In this document: positions 16,664 through 25,155 of the stretch, in pieces
How positions within the stretch are numbered: position 1 is the stretch's first letter
Layout of the letters: each line of letters opens with the position of its first letter
Program-made: the position numbers and the translations under genes
NCBI RefSeq assembly: GCF_024172165.1
Contig: NZ_JAMZEB010000002.1
Span: 8,220,501-8,284,500 of the forward strand
Source: Nonomuraea thailandensis
Lineage (GTDB): Bacteria > Actinomycetota > Actinomycetes > Streptosporangiales > Streptosporangiaceae
DNA length: 64,000 nucleotides
Direction of reading: 5' to 3'
Notes under the pieces: model-generated
Database searches by the model: none
The model's input: only the letters and a program-made list of their open reading frames with translations
What the model was told of the DNA's origin: nothing

Positions 16664-16718
16664 TCCAATGTTGACAGGTCATGGCTGGACGTTTTACCTT
16701 CGACCTATCAACGTTGGA
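16664..16718 (+). promoter_or_regulatory. Promoter and inverted repeat upstream of the carotenoid oxygenase gene
   Basis: TTGACA (16671-16676) and TACCTT (16695-16700) are 18 bases apart. The promoter is flanked by TCCAATGTTGA (16664-16674) and TCAACGTTGGA (16708-16718), complementary at 10 of 11 positions. One arm overlaps the -35 element, the other lies just before the ribosome binding site. This could be a two-site operator. Confidence 0.55.
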
Positions 16719-16724
16719 GGATCA

Positions 16725-18023
16725 ATGACCCCCAAGTACCTCAGCGGCACCCTCGCACCCGTCCCCGACGAGATCGACGCCCACGGCCTGACCGTCGACG
16801 GCGCGCTGCCGGAGGAGCTGACCGGCCGCTACTTCCGCAACGGCCCCAACCCTCGCCCCGGCGAGGACCCGGGCCACTGGTTCGCCGGCCACGGCATGCT
16901 GCACGGCGTGCGGCTGCGCGACGGCCGCGCCGAGTGGTACCGCAACCGGTGGGTGCGCACGAAGCTGTTCACCGAGAACGCCCCGTTCGTCGGCGAGAAC
17001 GGCGTCGACCTGGCGGCCGTCTCCGCCAACACCCACGTCGTCCGGCACTCCGGCCGCATCCTGGCCCTGGTCGAGAGCGGCTTCCCGTACGAGGTGACAC
17101 CCGAGCTGGACACCGTCGGCCCGGTGGACTTCGGCGGGCGGCTCACCACGGCGATGACCGCCCACCCCAAGCAGGACCCGCTCACCGGAGAGCTGCACTT
17201 CTTCGGCTACGGCTTCTTCCCGCCGTATCTCACCTACCACCGGCTGTCGGCGGGCGGCGAGCTGGTGGAGAGCAGGCAGATCGAGGTGCCGGGCCCGACG
17301 ATGATGCACGACTTCGCCGTCACCGAGCACCACCTCGTCTGGCTCGACCTGCCGGTGGTCTTCCGCCTGGAACGCGGCGGCATGCCGTACGCGTGGGAGG
17401 ACGACTACGGCGCCAGGATCGGCGTGACGCCCAGGGCGGGCGGGCCGACGCGCTGGTTCGAGGTGGACCCCTGCTACGTCTTCCACGTCGGGAACGCCTG
17501 GGAGGACGCTCACGGGCGCATCGTCCTCAACGCGGCCCGCTACACCCGCGACCGCTTCACGCCGTTGTGGGATGAGATCGGCAGCGAGGCCGACCCCGCG
17601 GCGTCGGCCGCCGCCTCGGGAGCGGCCGTGCTGCACCGGTGGACGCTCGACCCGGCGACGGGCGTGGCCAAGGAGGAGCCGCTGGACGACCGCAACGTGG
17701 AGTTCCCGACGTTCAACGAGGACCTGCTCGGGCGGCAGAGCCGCTACCTCTACACGGTCGGCGAGGACAGCCTGGTCAAGTACGACCAGCGCGACGGAAG
17801 CTCGCAGGTCAGGAAGACCGGGGGCGACACGGGCGAGGCGGTGTTCGTGCCCGCCGAGGGGGCGTCCGCAGAGGACGAGGGCTGGCTTCTGTCCGTGGTC
17901 ACCGCGGGCGACTCCTCGCGGTTGCTGGTGCTGGACGCCCGCGACCTGTCCGACGTGGCCTCGGTGCGGCTGCCGCGCCGCGTGCCCGCCGGCTTCCACG
18001 GGTCCTGGCTGGGAGAGGAGTGA
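16725..18023 (+). CDS. Carotenoid cleavage oxygenase
   Basis: 432 aa; ATG at 16725 lies four bases after TTGGAGG. It belongs to the RPE65/CCD seven-bladed propeller family. The four iron-binding His can be placed in MTAHPKQDP, MMHDFAVTEHH, FHVGNAWED and the C-terminal FHGSW; second-shell Glu residues lie in AWEDAHG and EFPTFNED. Family members use Fe(II) and O2 to cleave carotenoids, apocarotenoids or stilbenes. No carotenoid biosynthesis gene is nearby, so a scavenging or lignostilbene-type role is equally possible. A GNAT gene follows five bases after the stop. Confidence 0.92.
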   Translation: MTPKYLSGTLAPVPDEIDAHGLTVDGALPEELTGRYFRNGPNPRPGEDPGHWFAGHGMLHGVRLRDGRAEWYRNRWVRTKLFTENAPFVGENGVDLAAVSANTHVVRHSGRILALVESGFPYEVTPELDTVGPVDFGGRLTTAMTAHPKQDPLTGELHFFGYGFFPPYLTYHRLSAGGELVESRQIEVPGPTMMHDFAVTEHHLVWLDLPVVFRLERGGMPYAWEDDYGARIGVTPRAGGPTRWFEVDPCYVFHVGNAWEDAHGRIVLNAARYTRDRFTPLWDEIGSEADPAASAAASGAAVLHRWTLDPATGVAKEEPLDDRNVEFPTFNEDLLGRQSRYLYTVGEDSLVKYDQRDGSSQVRKTGGDTGEAVFVPAEGASAEDEGWLLSVVTAGDSSRLLVLDARDLSDVASVRLPRRVPAGFHGSWLGEE

Positions 18024-18028
18024 GGACG

Positions 18029-18577
18029 ATGCAGATCAGAGCCGCTCGATGGGAGCACGAGGCGGAGGCGATCGGCGACGCGCTGGCCAGGGCGTTCCAC
18101 GACGACCCGGTGATCCGGTGGCTGCTGCCCGAGGAGAAGGGCACCGCGGCCATGTTCGTCGCGCTCGCCCGGCACATCCACGCCGTCACCGACGTGGCCG
18201 GCGACCTCGCCGGCGTCGCGGTCTGGGACCCGCCCGGTCACCGCCCCGACGAGGACAGCGCCGTCCCGGGGCTGATCGCCGCGATGGGTGACCGGGTCTC
18301 GTACGGGATCACGCTCGACGAGACGATGGCCAGGCACCGGCCCGAGCAGCCGCACTGGTACCTGGCCCAGGTCGGCACGGTGCCGGAGCTGCAGGGCACG
18401 GGCGTGGGCAGCGCCCTCATGCGTGAGGGGCTGGCCCGCTGCGACGGGCCGGTATACCTGGAGAGCAGCAAGGAGTCGAACGTGCCGTTCTACGAGAGGT
18501 ACGGCTTCCAGGTCACCGAGCGCTTCACGCTGCCCGACGGCCCGCCCGTATGGGGAATGTGGCGACCTGCCCCCTGA
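18029..18577 (+). CDS. GNAT-family N-acetyltransferase
   Basis: 182 aa. ATG at 18029 follows GAGGAGTGAGGACG, which overlaps the end of the oxygenase gene, so the two are co-transcribed and probably translationally coupled. The acetyl-CoA binding segment QVGTVPELQGTGVGSALM and the later YERYGFQV are typical of GNAT proteins. The acceptor substrate is unknown. Confidence 0.88.
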   Translation: MQIRAARWEHEAEAIGDALARAFHDDPVIRWLLPEEKGTAAMFVALARHIHAVTDVAGDLAGVAVWDPPGHRPDEDSAVPGLIAAMGDRVSYGITLDETMARHRPEQPHWYLAQVGTVPELQGTGVGSALMREGLARCDGPVYLESSKESNVPFYERYGFQVTERFTLPDGPPVWGMWRPAP

Positions 18578-18581
18578 TTCT

Positions 18582-18599
18582 GGTAAGTGACGCCTTACC
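18582..18599. promoter_or_regulatory. GGTAAG-N6-CTTACC palindrome before the aldehyde dehydrogenase gene
   Basis: Perfect 6-bp arms (18582-18587 and 18594-18599) lie 17 bases upstream of the ATG at 18616, in a gap with little room for a promoter. A possible operator, for example for the TetR regulator encoded downstream at 20.2 kb; this is inference. Confidence 0.4.
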
Positions 18600-18615
18600 G
18601 GATTATCGTGACGCC

Positions 18616-20088
18616 ATGACGACGCTGACGTTCGACTCACTCAATCCGGCGACCGGCGAGATCGTCGGCAGTCACCCCAAACAGACTCCCGACGCCGTCC
18701 ACCAGGCGGTGGGCCGGGCCGAGGAGGCCGCCGCGTGGTGGGCCGCGCTCGGCCCGGCCGAGCGCCGGCGGCGGCTGCTCGACTACAAGGCGGTCCTCAC
18801 CCAGCACCTCAGGGAGCTGGCCGAGCTGATCCACCAGGAGACGGGCAAGCCGGTGGGTGACGCCACGCTGGAGCTCGTCCTCACGCTCACGCACCTCGAC
18901 TGGGCCGCGCGCAACGCCCAGAAGGTGCTCGGCCGCCGCCGGGTGGCCACCGGCATGATCGGCCTCAACCTGGCCGCCACCCTCGAATACCTCCCCCTCG
19001 GCGTCGTCGCCGTCATCGGCCCGTGGAACTATCCGGTCTTCACCCCCATGGGCTCCATCGCGTACGCGCTGGCGGCCGGCAACGCGATCGTCTTCAAGCC
19101 CAGCGAGCTGACCCCGGGCGTCGGCGTCCGGCTGGCCGAGCTCTTCGCGGAGTCGGTGCCCGAGCACCCCGTCTTCCAGACCGTGACGGGGCTGGGCGAG
19201 ACCGGCGCGGCGCTGGCGGCCGACCCCCGGGTGAAGAAGGTCGCCTTCACCGGCTCCACCGCCACGGCCAAGCGGGTCATGGCCGCCTGCGCCGAGAACC
19301 TCACGCCGATCGTGGCCGAGTGCGGCGGCAAGGACGCGTTCATCGTCGACGCCGACGCCGATCTGGGGGCCGCCGCCGACGCCTGCCTGTGGGGCGCGAT
19401 GGCCAACGCCGGCCAGACCTGTGTCGGCGTCGAGCGCGTCTACGTCGTGGACGCCGTCTATGAAAGTTTCATGCGCGAGCTGTCCGAGCGGGTGACGAAG
19501 GTGAAGGCCGGCGAGCAGTACGGGCCGATCACCATGCCGGGCCAGGTGGAGATCATCAAGCGGCACATCGACGACGCCACGAAGGCGGGCAAGGTGATCA
19601 CGGGCGGGCCCGACTCGGTGCGGGCGCCGTTCGTGGATCCGGTGATCGTCGAGGACGTGCCGGAGGACTCCCCCGCCGTACGCGAGGAGACGTTCGGCCC
19701 CACCATCACGGTGCGCCGCACGCGCGACGCGCAGGAGGCGTTGTCGCTGGCCAACGCCTCGACGTACGGGCTGGGCGGCACCATCTTCAGCCGGAACGCC
19801 CGCCGCGCGACGGAGCTGGCGCGGCTCATGCGCAGCGGGATGACCGCGATCAACTCCGTCATCTCCTTCGCCGGAGTGCCCTCGCTGCCCTTCGGCGGAA
19901 TCGGCGACTCGGGGTTCGGCAGGATCCACGGAGCCGACGGCCTGCGCGAGTTCGCGCGGCCGAAGGCGATCGCCAGACAGCGCTTCGCGATGCCCGGGAT
20001 GAACCTGACATCGTTCAATCGGGGGCCCGCGGAGCTTGAGCGACTGGTCAGACTCGTCACGTTCTTGCACGGCCGACGTAAAAGATAA
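18616..20088 (+). CDS. Aldehyde dehydrogenase
   Basis: 490 aa from the ATG at 18616; the ribosome binding site is weak, so a leaderless transcript is possible. NAD(P)-dependent ALDH superfamily: PWNYPVFTP (catalytic Asn), FTGSTATAKRV (cofactor loop), ECGGKDAF (general base Glu) and NAGQTCVGVERVYV (catalytic Cys), with the C-terminal PFGGIGDSGFGR. The overall pattern is close to succinate-semialdehyde or coniferyl-aldehyde dehydrogenases, but the substrate is not assigned. It follows the oxygenase and GNAT genes and precedes a TetR regulator, so it could oxidise the aldehyde product of the oxygenase. Confidence 0.92.
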   Translation: MTTLTFDSLNPATGEIVGSHPKQTPDAVHQAVGRAEEAAAWWAALGPAERRRRLLDYKAVLTQHLRELAELIHQETGKPVGDATLELVLTLTHLDWAARNAQKVLGRRRVATGMIGLNLAATLEYLPLGVVAVIGPWNYPVFTPMGSIAYALAAGNAIVFKPSELTPGVGVRLAELFAESVPEHPVFQTVTGLGETGAALAADPRVKKVAFTGSTATAKRVMAACAENLTPIVAECGGKDAFIVDADADLGAAADACLWGAMANAGQTCVGVERVYVVDAVYESFMRELSERVTKVKAGEQYGPITMPGQVEIIKRHIDDATKAGKVITGGPDSVRAPFVDPVIVEDVPEDSPAVREETFGPTITVRRTRDAQEALSLANASTYGLGGTIFSRNARRATELARLMRSGMTAINSVISFAGVPSLPFGGIGDSGFGRIHGADGLREFARPKAIARQRFAMPGMNLTSFNRGPAELERLVRLVTFLHGRRKR

Positions 20089-20151
20089 TCTTCTTACCCT
20101 TTTCCTAAGCGGATCATCCGTCCATAATTGTGTGCTCTGGGGGCCACGATC

Positions 20152-20775
20152 ATGTTGGACGGGTGGAATGTGAACCGGTCTTACCGGGGAATGTCGGCTG
20201 AGCAAAGGCTGGCAGACAGACGCGAGCGGCTGATGACGGCCGCGTACACGCTATACGCGAAGCCGGGATTCACGGCGACGACCATCGAAAGGCTGTGCTC
20301 GGAGGCCAGGATCTCCAACCGCGCCTTCTACGAATGTTTCGGCGGGCGCGAGGAGCTCCTCCAGGCGCTGCACGAGCGCTGCGTGGAGGAAAGCCTGTCG
20401 GTCGTCGCCAAGGCACTGGAGGAGGCGCCGAACACGCTTGACGGGAGAGTCAAGGCCGGGATTCGCGCCTATATCGAGTTCACTACGGCCGACTGGCGGC
20501 GGGCCCGGATCATGCACGTCGAGGTGCGCAGGTCGGGAGACGTCCTGACACTCTCCCGTCAGCGCGCGGTGGCCGCGTTCGCGCGGCTGGTCGAGGAGGC
20601 GTCCGCCGATTTCCCCCTCGGCACCGGGCTGAATCGCCGCCTGGTGGCACTCGGAGTAATTGGGGCGTTACAAGAGTTGCTCATCGAATGGCTGCTGGCC
20701 GAGGACCAGCCGGACATCGACGAACTCGTCGCGGTGGCCGTGCACATCTTCAATCGCAGCCTCGGCACCGGGTGA
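20152..20775 (+). CDS. TetR-family transcriptional regulator
   Basis: About 207 aa from the ATG at 20152; a TTG at 20128 and an ATG at 20191 are alternatives. The N-terminal DNA-binding domain reads RLMTAAYTLYAKPGFTATTI then SNRAFYECFGGREELLQAL, a classical TetR helix-turn-helix. The C-terminal domain is generic. It lies 63 bases downstream of the aldehyde dehydrogenase gene in the same direction and may control it; the palindrome at 18582 is a candidate site. Codon usage before 20250 looks somewhat less GC-rich than its neighbours. Confidence 0.85.
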   Translation: MLDGWNVNRSYRGMSAEQRLADRRERLMTAAYTLYAKPGFTATTIERLCSEARISNRAFYECFGGREELLQALHERCVEESLSVVAKALEEAPNTLDGRVKAGIRAYIEFTTADWRRARIMHVEVRRSGDVLTLSRQRAVAAFARLVEEASADFPLGTGLNRRLVALGVIGALQELLIEWLLAEDQPDIDELVAVAVHIFNRSLGTG

Positions 20776-20854
20776 ACGCGTTATCCACCTGTCATTCAGC
20801 GGATGTTTAGCGGACTCGGCCAACCGAAATCTACATTTTGTCTAAGTATGGAAA

Positions 20855-20884
20855 GAGCGGGTAACGGCTGATCGTCACCCGCTC
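20855..20884 (-). terminator. Terminator of the STAS gene
   Basis: GAGCGGGT (20855-20862) pairs with ACCCGCTC (20877-20884); on the minus strand it is followed by TTTCC. It lies 13 bases after the minus-strand stop at 20897. Confidence 0.65.
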
Positions 20885-20896
20885 CGATATGGCACC

Positions 20897-21214
20897 TCAG
20901 GCCACCGCGGCTGCCGGAGCCTCCACGTGCAGCACCCGATTCAGCCGGGTCACCGCGAGTATCCGCATGATCCTCGGTGGCACCCCCCGAAGAACGAGTC
21001 GGCGCTCGACGCTCAGCGCGCGCCTGTGCGCGCCCACGAGCACGCCGAGGCCGGTGGCGTCGATCATCTCCAGCTTGGAGAGATCCAGGATCAGATCGCC
21101 CTCACCGGAGTCGAGCGCCTTGTGCAGGCGCTCGCGCACTCCGGCCGACGTGCCGGCGTCGAGCCGGGCCCCGATCCGCACCACCTGGGCACCCGGATTG
21201 CCCCGGACGCGCAT
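20897..21214 (-). CDS. STAS-domain anti-anti-sigma factor-like protein
   Basis: 105 aa with GAGGAGGTGGC directly before the ATG at 21214. It is a single STAS domain: VVRIGARLDAGTSAGVRERL then LILDLSKLEMIDATGLGVLV. The residue phosphorylated in SpoIIAA-type proteins is normally Ser in the D-S-x-G-L motif; here it is Thr (IDATGLG). Such proteins are switched by an anti-sigma kinase and free a sigma factor, but no kinase of that type or sigma gene is adjacent. It lies 40 bases downstream of a histidine kinase gene, perhaps in the same transcript. Confidence 0.85.
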   Translation of the reverse strand: MRVRGNPGAQVVRIGARLDAGTSAGVRERLHKALDSGEGDLILDLSKLEMIDATGLGVLVGAHRRALSVERRLVLRGVPPRIMRILAVTRLNRVLHVEAPAAAVA

Positions 21215-21254
21215 GCCACCTCCTCAGTCACGTACGCACGTGCGTAGTACTCCC

Positions 21255-22421
21255 CTACCCCGTCAGCGGCAATGACACGACCGCGGTGAGCAGGAACTGT
21301 CCGTCGCCCGTGGGATGCGCCGCCAGCTTGCCGCCCACGGCGGCCAGCCGCTCGCCCATGCCCGCCAGGCCGCTCCCCAGATCCACCGCCTGCCGGCGGG
21401 CCACCCCGTCGTTGCGCACGCCCAGCTCCGCCTCCTGCTCGGTGAAGCGGATGGTGATCTCGCAGAACGTCGCCGTGCTGTGCTTGAGCACGTTCGTCAC
21501 CGCCTCGCGCACCGCGTAGGCGAACACCGGCGCGACGCCGGGCGGCAGGTCGCGGTAGGGCAGGCGCACCTCGCAGCGGACCCCCGCCGCTTCGAGCACA
21601 CCTTTCACGCTATTCACCTCAGCGGCCAAGTCAAGCTCGCGGTAGCCGCGCACGGCCTGCCGCAGCTCCTTGAGCGCCTTCCTGGTCAGCGTGTTCACCT
21701 CGGCCATCTCGGCCTTGGCTGCGTCCCCGTCCACGTCCGACAGCCGCACGGCCAGCTCCGTCTTGACCGCGATGGCCGAGAGCTGGTGCCCCACGAGGTC
21801 GTGCAGGTCCCTGGCGAAGCGCAGCCGCTCCTCGGCCAGGGCCAGCTTCGTGTGCGCCGCACGGCCCTTGTGGGCCTCCTCCGCCAGCATCCAGATCCAC
21901 ACCCAGAGCCGGTTGGACGGTGGCACCACGACGCAGAAGACCCCGTAGATCAGCGTGTTGACGAAGAGCGCCTCCTGGAACGTCAGCTCCAGCCCGCGGG
22001 CGAACAGGTTGTCCTGCCAGGTCGCGGCCGAGGCCCCCACGCAGGCCAGCCACGTGCCCAGCGCGACCATCAGCGAGGCACGGCGGGTGATGTGCAGGGT
22101 GGCGATGGACAGCCAGGCCACGATGACGAAGCCCCACGCGGCGGGATCCGGCCCGCCCAGGACGGCGGCCGCCAACGCGAGGACCGCCGCCACCACCACC
22201 AGACTGGTGGGGTAGCGGCGGTCCAGGACCGCACGGATGATGCGCGGGCACAGAGAGGTGAAACCGATCGCGGCGATCAGCGCCGGCCCGATGCGCCACC
22301 AGTCGAGCAGCCCCTCCTCGAGCCGGACGCCGATGCTGATGGCGATGACCACCCACGTGGCGGCGATGCCCGAGACCAGGACGTGCCAGGTGTAGCGCCG
22401 TGCCCGTTCGATCTCATTCAT
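21255..22421 (-). CDS. Sensor histidine kinase (HisKA_3 type), no adjacent regulator
   Basis: 388 aa. The first 175 residues hold about five to six hydrophobic segments. The dimerisation motif FARDLHDLVGHQLSAIAVK places the phospho-acceptor His at 207; a degenerate C-terminal ATPase domain shows VREAVTNVLKHS and GSGLAGMGERLAAVGG. This is the NarL-partner type (LiaS/DesK-like). No response regulator gene adjoins it. Its ATG (22421) begins at the base next to the permease stop TAG (22424-22422), so it is very likely made together with the ABC transporter. Confidence 0.88.
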   Translation of the reverse strand: MNEIERARRYTWHVLVSGIAATWVVIAISIGVRLEEGLLDWWRIGPALIAAIGFTSLCPRIIRAVLDRRYPTSLVVVAAVLALAAAVLGGPDPAAWGFVIVAWLSIATLHITRRASLMVALGTWLACVGASAATWQDNLFARGLELTFQEALFVNTLIYGVFCVVVPPSNRLWVWIWMLAEEAHKGRAAHTKLALAEERLRFARDLHDLVGHQLSAIAVKTELAVRLSDVDGDAAKAEMAEVNTLTRKALKELRQAVRGYRELDLAAEVNSVKGVLEAAGVRCEVRLPYRDLPPGVAPVFAYAVREAVTNVLKHSTATFCEITIRFTEQEAELGVRNDGVARRQAVDLGSGLAGMGERLAAVGGKLAAHPTGDGQFLLTAVVSLPLTG

Positions 22422-23531
22422 CTACCGGCTGCGCAGCACTTCGCCGAATTTCAGCCTCGCACCCGTCCGCAGGACGGCCCGCTCGTACACCGTGGCGCCG
22501 AGCTTCAGCACCACCAGCACGGCCAGCAACATCGCCACCATCGAGGCGCCCACCTGCCACATCGGCACCTCGGTCGCGGCCATCCGCACCGGCATGACCA
22601 TCGAGGAGAACGGCGGCACGTACGACAGCACCGTGGCCAGCGTGCTCGTGGGCTCGTTGGTGACGTAGAACGACACGAAGTAGGTCGCCATGATCATCAT
22701 GGTGAGCGGGGTCAGCACGCTGTTCACCTCCTCCTGGCGGGAGACCAGCGAGGCGAACGCCGCCGACAGCGTGGCGAAGAAGGCGTACCCGAGCACGAAC
22801 CACAGCAGCACCGCGACCACCAGCCCCACCATGCCCGGCGGGAAGTCGGCGGCCAGGCCGGAGACCGACGAGGCGGCCAGGCCGATCACCAGGATCGTGA
22901 CCAGGTTGATCAGGCCGAGCACGCCCAGCCCGAGGATCTTGCCGCCGAGGAGCTGCCACGGCCGCACCGAGGCGAGCAGGATCTCCACGATCCGGCTGCC
23001 CTTCTCCTCGACCACGCCCATGGCCACCATCACGATCTGCCCCATGAGCAGCATGAACAGCAGCAGCACGAGCACGGTGGCGATGCCCTGGCGCGCGGCC
23101 TCGTACCGGGTGTCGGCGCCCACGGACTGCATCTCCAGCGGCGGGATGGCCACGCCCGCGGCACCCAGCTTGAACTCCCGGTTCACGCTCTGCAGCAGCA
23201 CCCCGAGCTCGGTCTCGATCTCCCCGTCGGTGAGCACCCTGGCGTCGTCGACCAGCGCCGCGTCCAGGTCGCCGTCGAGCACGGCCTGCTTGGCCGCCGC
23301 CTCGTCGGCGAACTTGCGCCACTCGAACTCGATGTCGGGAGCGGCGGTGTGCAGCGGGAGCTGCTGGGAGTTGACCAGGCCGAGGGTGTAGGAGTCGCCC
23401 CCGCCCATGATCCTGGGCAGGAAGGACACCGCCGCCACCAGCAGCGCCGTGACCAGCAGGCCGATCACGAACGCCCTGGTCCTGACCTGCGTGCTGACCT
23501 CGCGCCGGGCGACCAGCAACAATCCGTTCAT
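22422..23531 (-). CDS. ABC-2 type transporter permease (NatB-like)
   Basis: 369 aa. There is one N-terminal membrane segment (AFVIGLLVTALLVAAVSFL), a large soluble loop of about 170 residues (30-200), then about five segments (VLVLLLFMLLMGQIVMVAMG onward). EEKGSRIVEILLASVRPWQLLGGKI is the hallmark of NatB-type ABC-2 permeases. The start overlaps the ATPase stop by 4 bp (ATGA). Relatives export sodium, drugs or lantibiotic-type compounds. The substrate is not assigned. Confidence 0.9.
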   Translation of the reverse strand: MNGLLLVARREVSTQVRTRAFVIGLLVTALLVAAVSFLPRIMGGGDSYTLGLVNSQQLPLHTAAPDIEFEWRKFADEAAAKQAVLDGDLDAALVDDARVLTDGEIETELGVLLQSVNREFKLGAAGVAIPPLEMQSVGADTRYEAARQGIATVLVLLLFMLLMGQIVMVAMGVVEEKGSRIVEILLASVRPWQLLGGKILGLGVLGLINLVTILVIGLAASSVSGLAADFPPGMVGLVVAVLLWFVLGYAFFATLSAAFASLVSRQEEVNSVLTPLTMMIMATYFVSFYVTNEPTSTLATVLSYVPPFSSMVMPVRMAATEVPMWQVGASMVAMLLAVLVVLKLGATVYERAVLRTGARLKFGEVLRSR

Positions 23532-24424
23532 GCCACGGCCTCCTTGAAGATCTCGGTGAGGGAAGGCTGCTGGACGCCGAAGTGCTCGACGTGGCCGGCC
23601 TTCATGGCGCGGCGCAGGATCTCCTGGTCGTCGCCTTCTGTCGTCAGCAGGATCTGCCTGTCGCCCTGTACGGTCACCGTGCCGGGCAGGCCGTCGGCCC
23701 AGCCGGGGGCCGGCTCACGGACGACCACGCGCAGCGTGTCGCTCTCGGCGGCCCGCAGGTCGGCCACCGTGCCGGAGGCCACCATCCGGCCCGCGGAGAC
23801 GATGCCCACGGAGTCGCACAGCCGCTCGACGAGCTCGAGCTGGTGGCTGGAGAAGATCACCGGCACGCCGCCCCTGCACCGCTCCTGCAGCGCCGTGGCC
23901 AGCGCGTCCACCGCGATCGGGTCCAGGCCCGAGAACGGCTCGTCCAGGATCAGCACCTCGGGGTCGTGCACCAGTGCCACGGCGAGCTGCACGCGCTGCT
24001 GGTTGCCCAGCGAGAGCGCCTGCACCATGTCGCCCCTGCGCTCGGTCAGCCCGAGCCGCTGCAGCAGGTCGTCGGTGGCCCGCTTGGCCGCCGCCGCGCT
24101 CAGCCCGTGCAGGCGGCCGAAATACTCGATCTGATCGGCGACCCGCATCTTCTGGTACAGGCCGCGCTCCTCGGGCATGTACCCGAACCGCTGCCGGTCG
24201 TCGTAGCCGAGGGGCCTGCCCTGCCAGCTCACCGAGCCGGAGTCCGCCTGGAGCACGCCCATCACGATGCGCATCGTCGTGGTCTTGCCCGCGCCGTTCG
24301 CACCGACGAAACCGAACATCTCACCCGGCCGCACCGTGAAGCTGATCCCGTCGAGGGCGACCTTGCCCCCTGGGGCGTCGGGGCCGCCCGCGAAACGCTT
24401 GCGCAGCTCGCTGATCTCGAGCAT
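23528..24424 (-). CDS. ABC transporter ATP-binding protein
   Basis: 298 aa. ATG at 24424 has AAGGAGAT six bases upstream; an in-frame TTG at 24451 lacks a site. Walker A GANGAGKTT, signature LSLGNQQRVQLA, Walker B VLILDEPFSGLDP and the switch His in SSHQLE are all present. A C-terminal extension of about 90 residues follows, as is common in NatA-type ATPases. It heads the unit ATPase-permease-kinase(-STAS) read on the minus strand. Confidence 0.93.
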   Translation of the reverse strand: MLEISELRKRFAGGPDAPGGKVALDGISFTVRPGEMFGFVGANGAGKTTTMRIVMGVLQADSGSVSWQGRPLGYDDRQRFGYMPEERGLYQKMRVADQIEYFGRLHGLSAAAAKRATDDLLQRLGLTERRGDMVQALSLGNQQRVQLAVALVHDPEVLILDEPFSGLDPIAVDALATALQERCRGGVPVIFSSHQLELVERLCDSVGIVSAGRMVASGTVADLRAAESDTLRVVVREPAPGWADGLPGTVTVQGDRQILLTTEGDDQEILRRAMKAGHVEHFGVQQPSLTEIFKEAVA

Positions 24425-24551
24425 CAGGTCATCTCCTTCGTCATGGGTCAATAGTGGCTTCGTCCGGGTTCGCCCAGGTAGTCGTGGAAATCACCGACCC
24501 GATGTGGATCCCGCGGAGGATTCGGATGACATTTGTCACTACGCTGAAACC

Positions 24552-25142
24552 ATGACGCGCGCCGACAAGGACAAGCCTGTCGTTCTCTCACATATCTACA
24601 CCCGGGGTGGCGACGACGGCACGACAGCGCTGGTCGACATGAGCCGCACCGCCAAGACCGACTCCCGGCTGGCGGCCTACGCCGACGTGGAGGAGGCCAA
24701 CGCCCACCTGGGTCTGGCGCTGTCCCACGGCACGTTCCCCGACGACCTGGCCCAGTGCCTGGTCCGGGTGCAGAACGAACTCTTCGACGTCGGGGCCGAT
24801 CTGGCCACGCCTGTCGTCCCCGATCCGGAGTTCCCGCCGCTGCGGGTGGAGCAGTCGTACATCGACCGGCTGGAGGAGCAGATCGACCGCTTCAACGCCG
24901 GCCTCAAGCCGCTACGCAGCTTCATCCTGCCGGGCGGCGACCCCGCCACGGCGGCGCTGCACGTGGCCCGGGTCACGGTACGCAGGGCCGAGCGCACGGC
25001 CTGGGCCGCCCTGGAGGCCCACGACGACATGAACCCGCTGACGGCCAGATACCTCAACCGGCTGTCGGACCTGCTGTTCGTCGCCTGCCGCGTGGCTCAC
25101 GCCGGCAACGAGCTGCTGTGGAAGCCCGGCGGCACCCGCTGA
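24552..25142 (+). CDS. Cob(I)alamin adenosyltransferase, PduO type
   Basis: 196 aa. ATG at 24552 has no ribosome binding site, but TACGCT at 24539-24544 is correctly placed as a -10 element for a leaderless mRNA. PduO/MMAB signature segments are present: YTRGGDDGTTAL (ATP binding), RLAAYADVEEANAHLG, FILPGGDPATAALHVARVTVRRAER and YLNRLSDLLFVACR. It converts cob(I)alamin to adenosylcobalamin, the cofactor of methylmalonyl-CoA mutase, matching the epimerase at 5.9 kb. It converges with the DUF2550 gene with 13 bases between stops, as Rv1314c stands near Rv1312 in M. tuberculosis. Confidence 0.95.
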   Translation: MTRADKDKPVVLSHIYTRGGDDGTTALVDMSRTAKTDSRLAAYADVEEANAHLGLALSHGTFPDDLAQCLVRVQNELFDVGADLATPVVPDPEFPPLRVEQSYIDRLEEQIDRFNAGLKPLRSFILPGGDPATAALHVARVTVRRAERTAWAALEAHDDMNPLTARYLNRLSDLLFVACRVAHAGNELLWKPGGTR

Positions 25143-25155
25143 CCGCGAGGGCCGC

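Noticed and set aside
21315..24134. Long plus-strand open frame across the kinase and ABC genes
   Set aside because: It is rich in His, Arg, Gln and Asp, typical of the antisense of Leu/Ala/Val-rich membrane proteins, and the minus-strand genes have all expected motifs.
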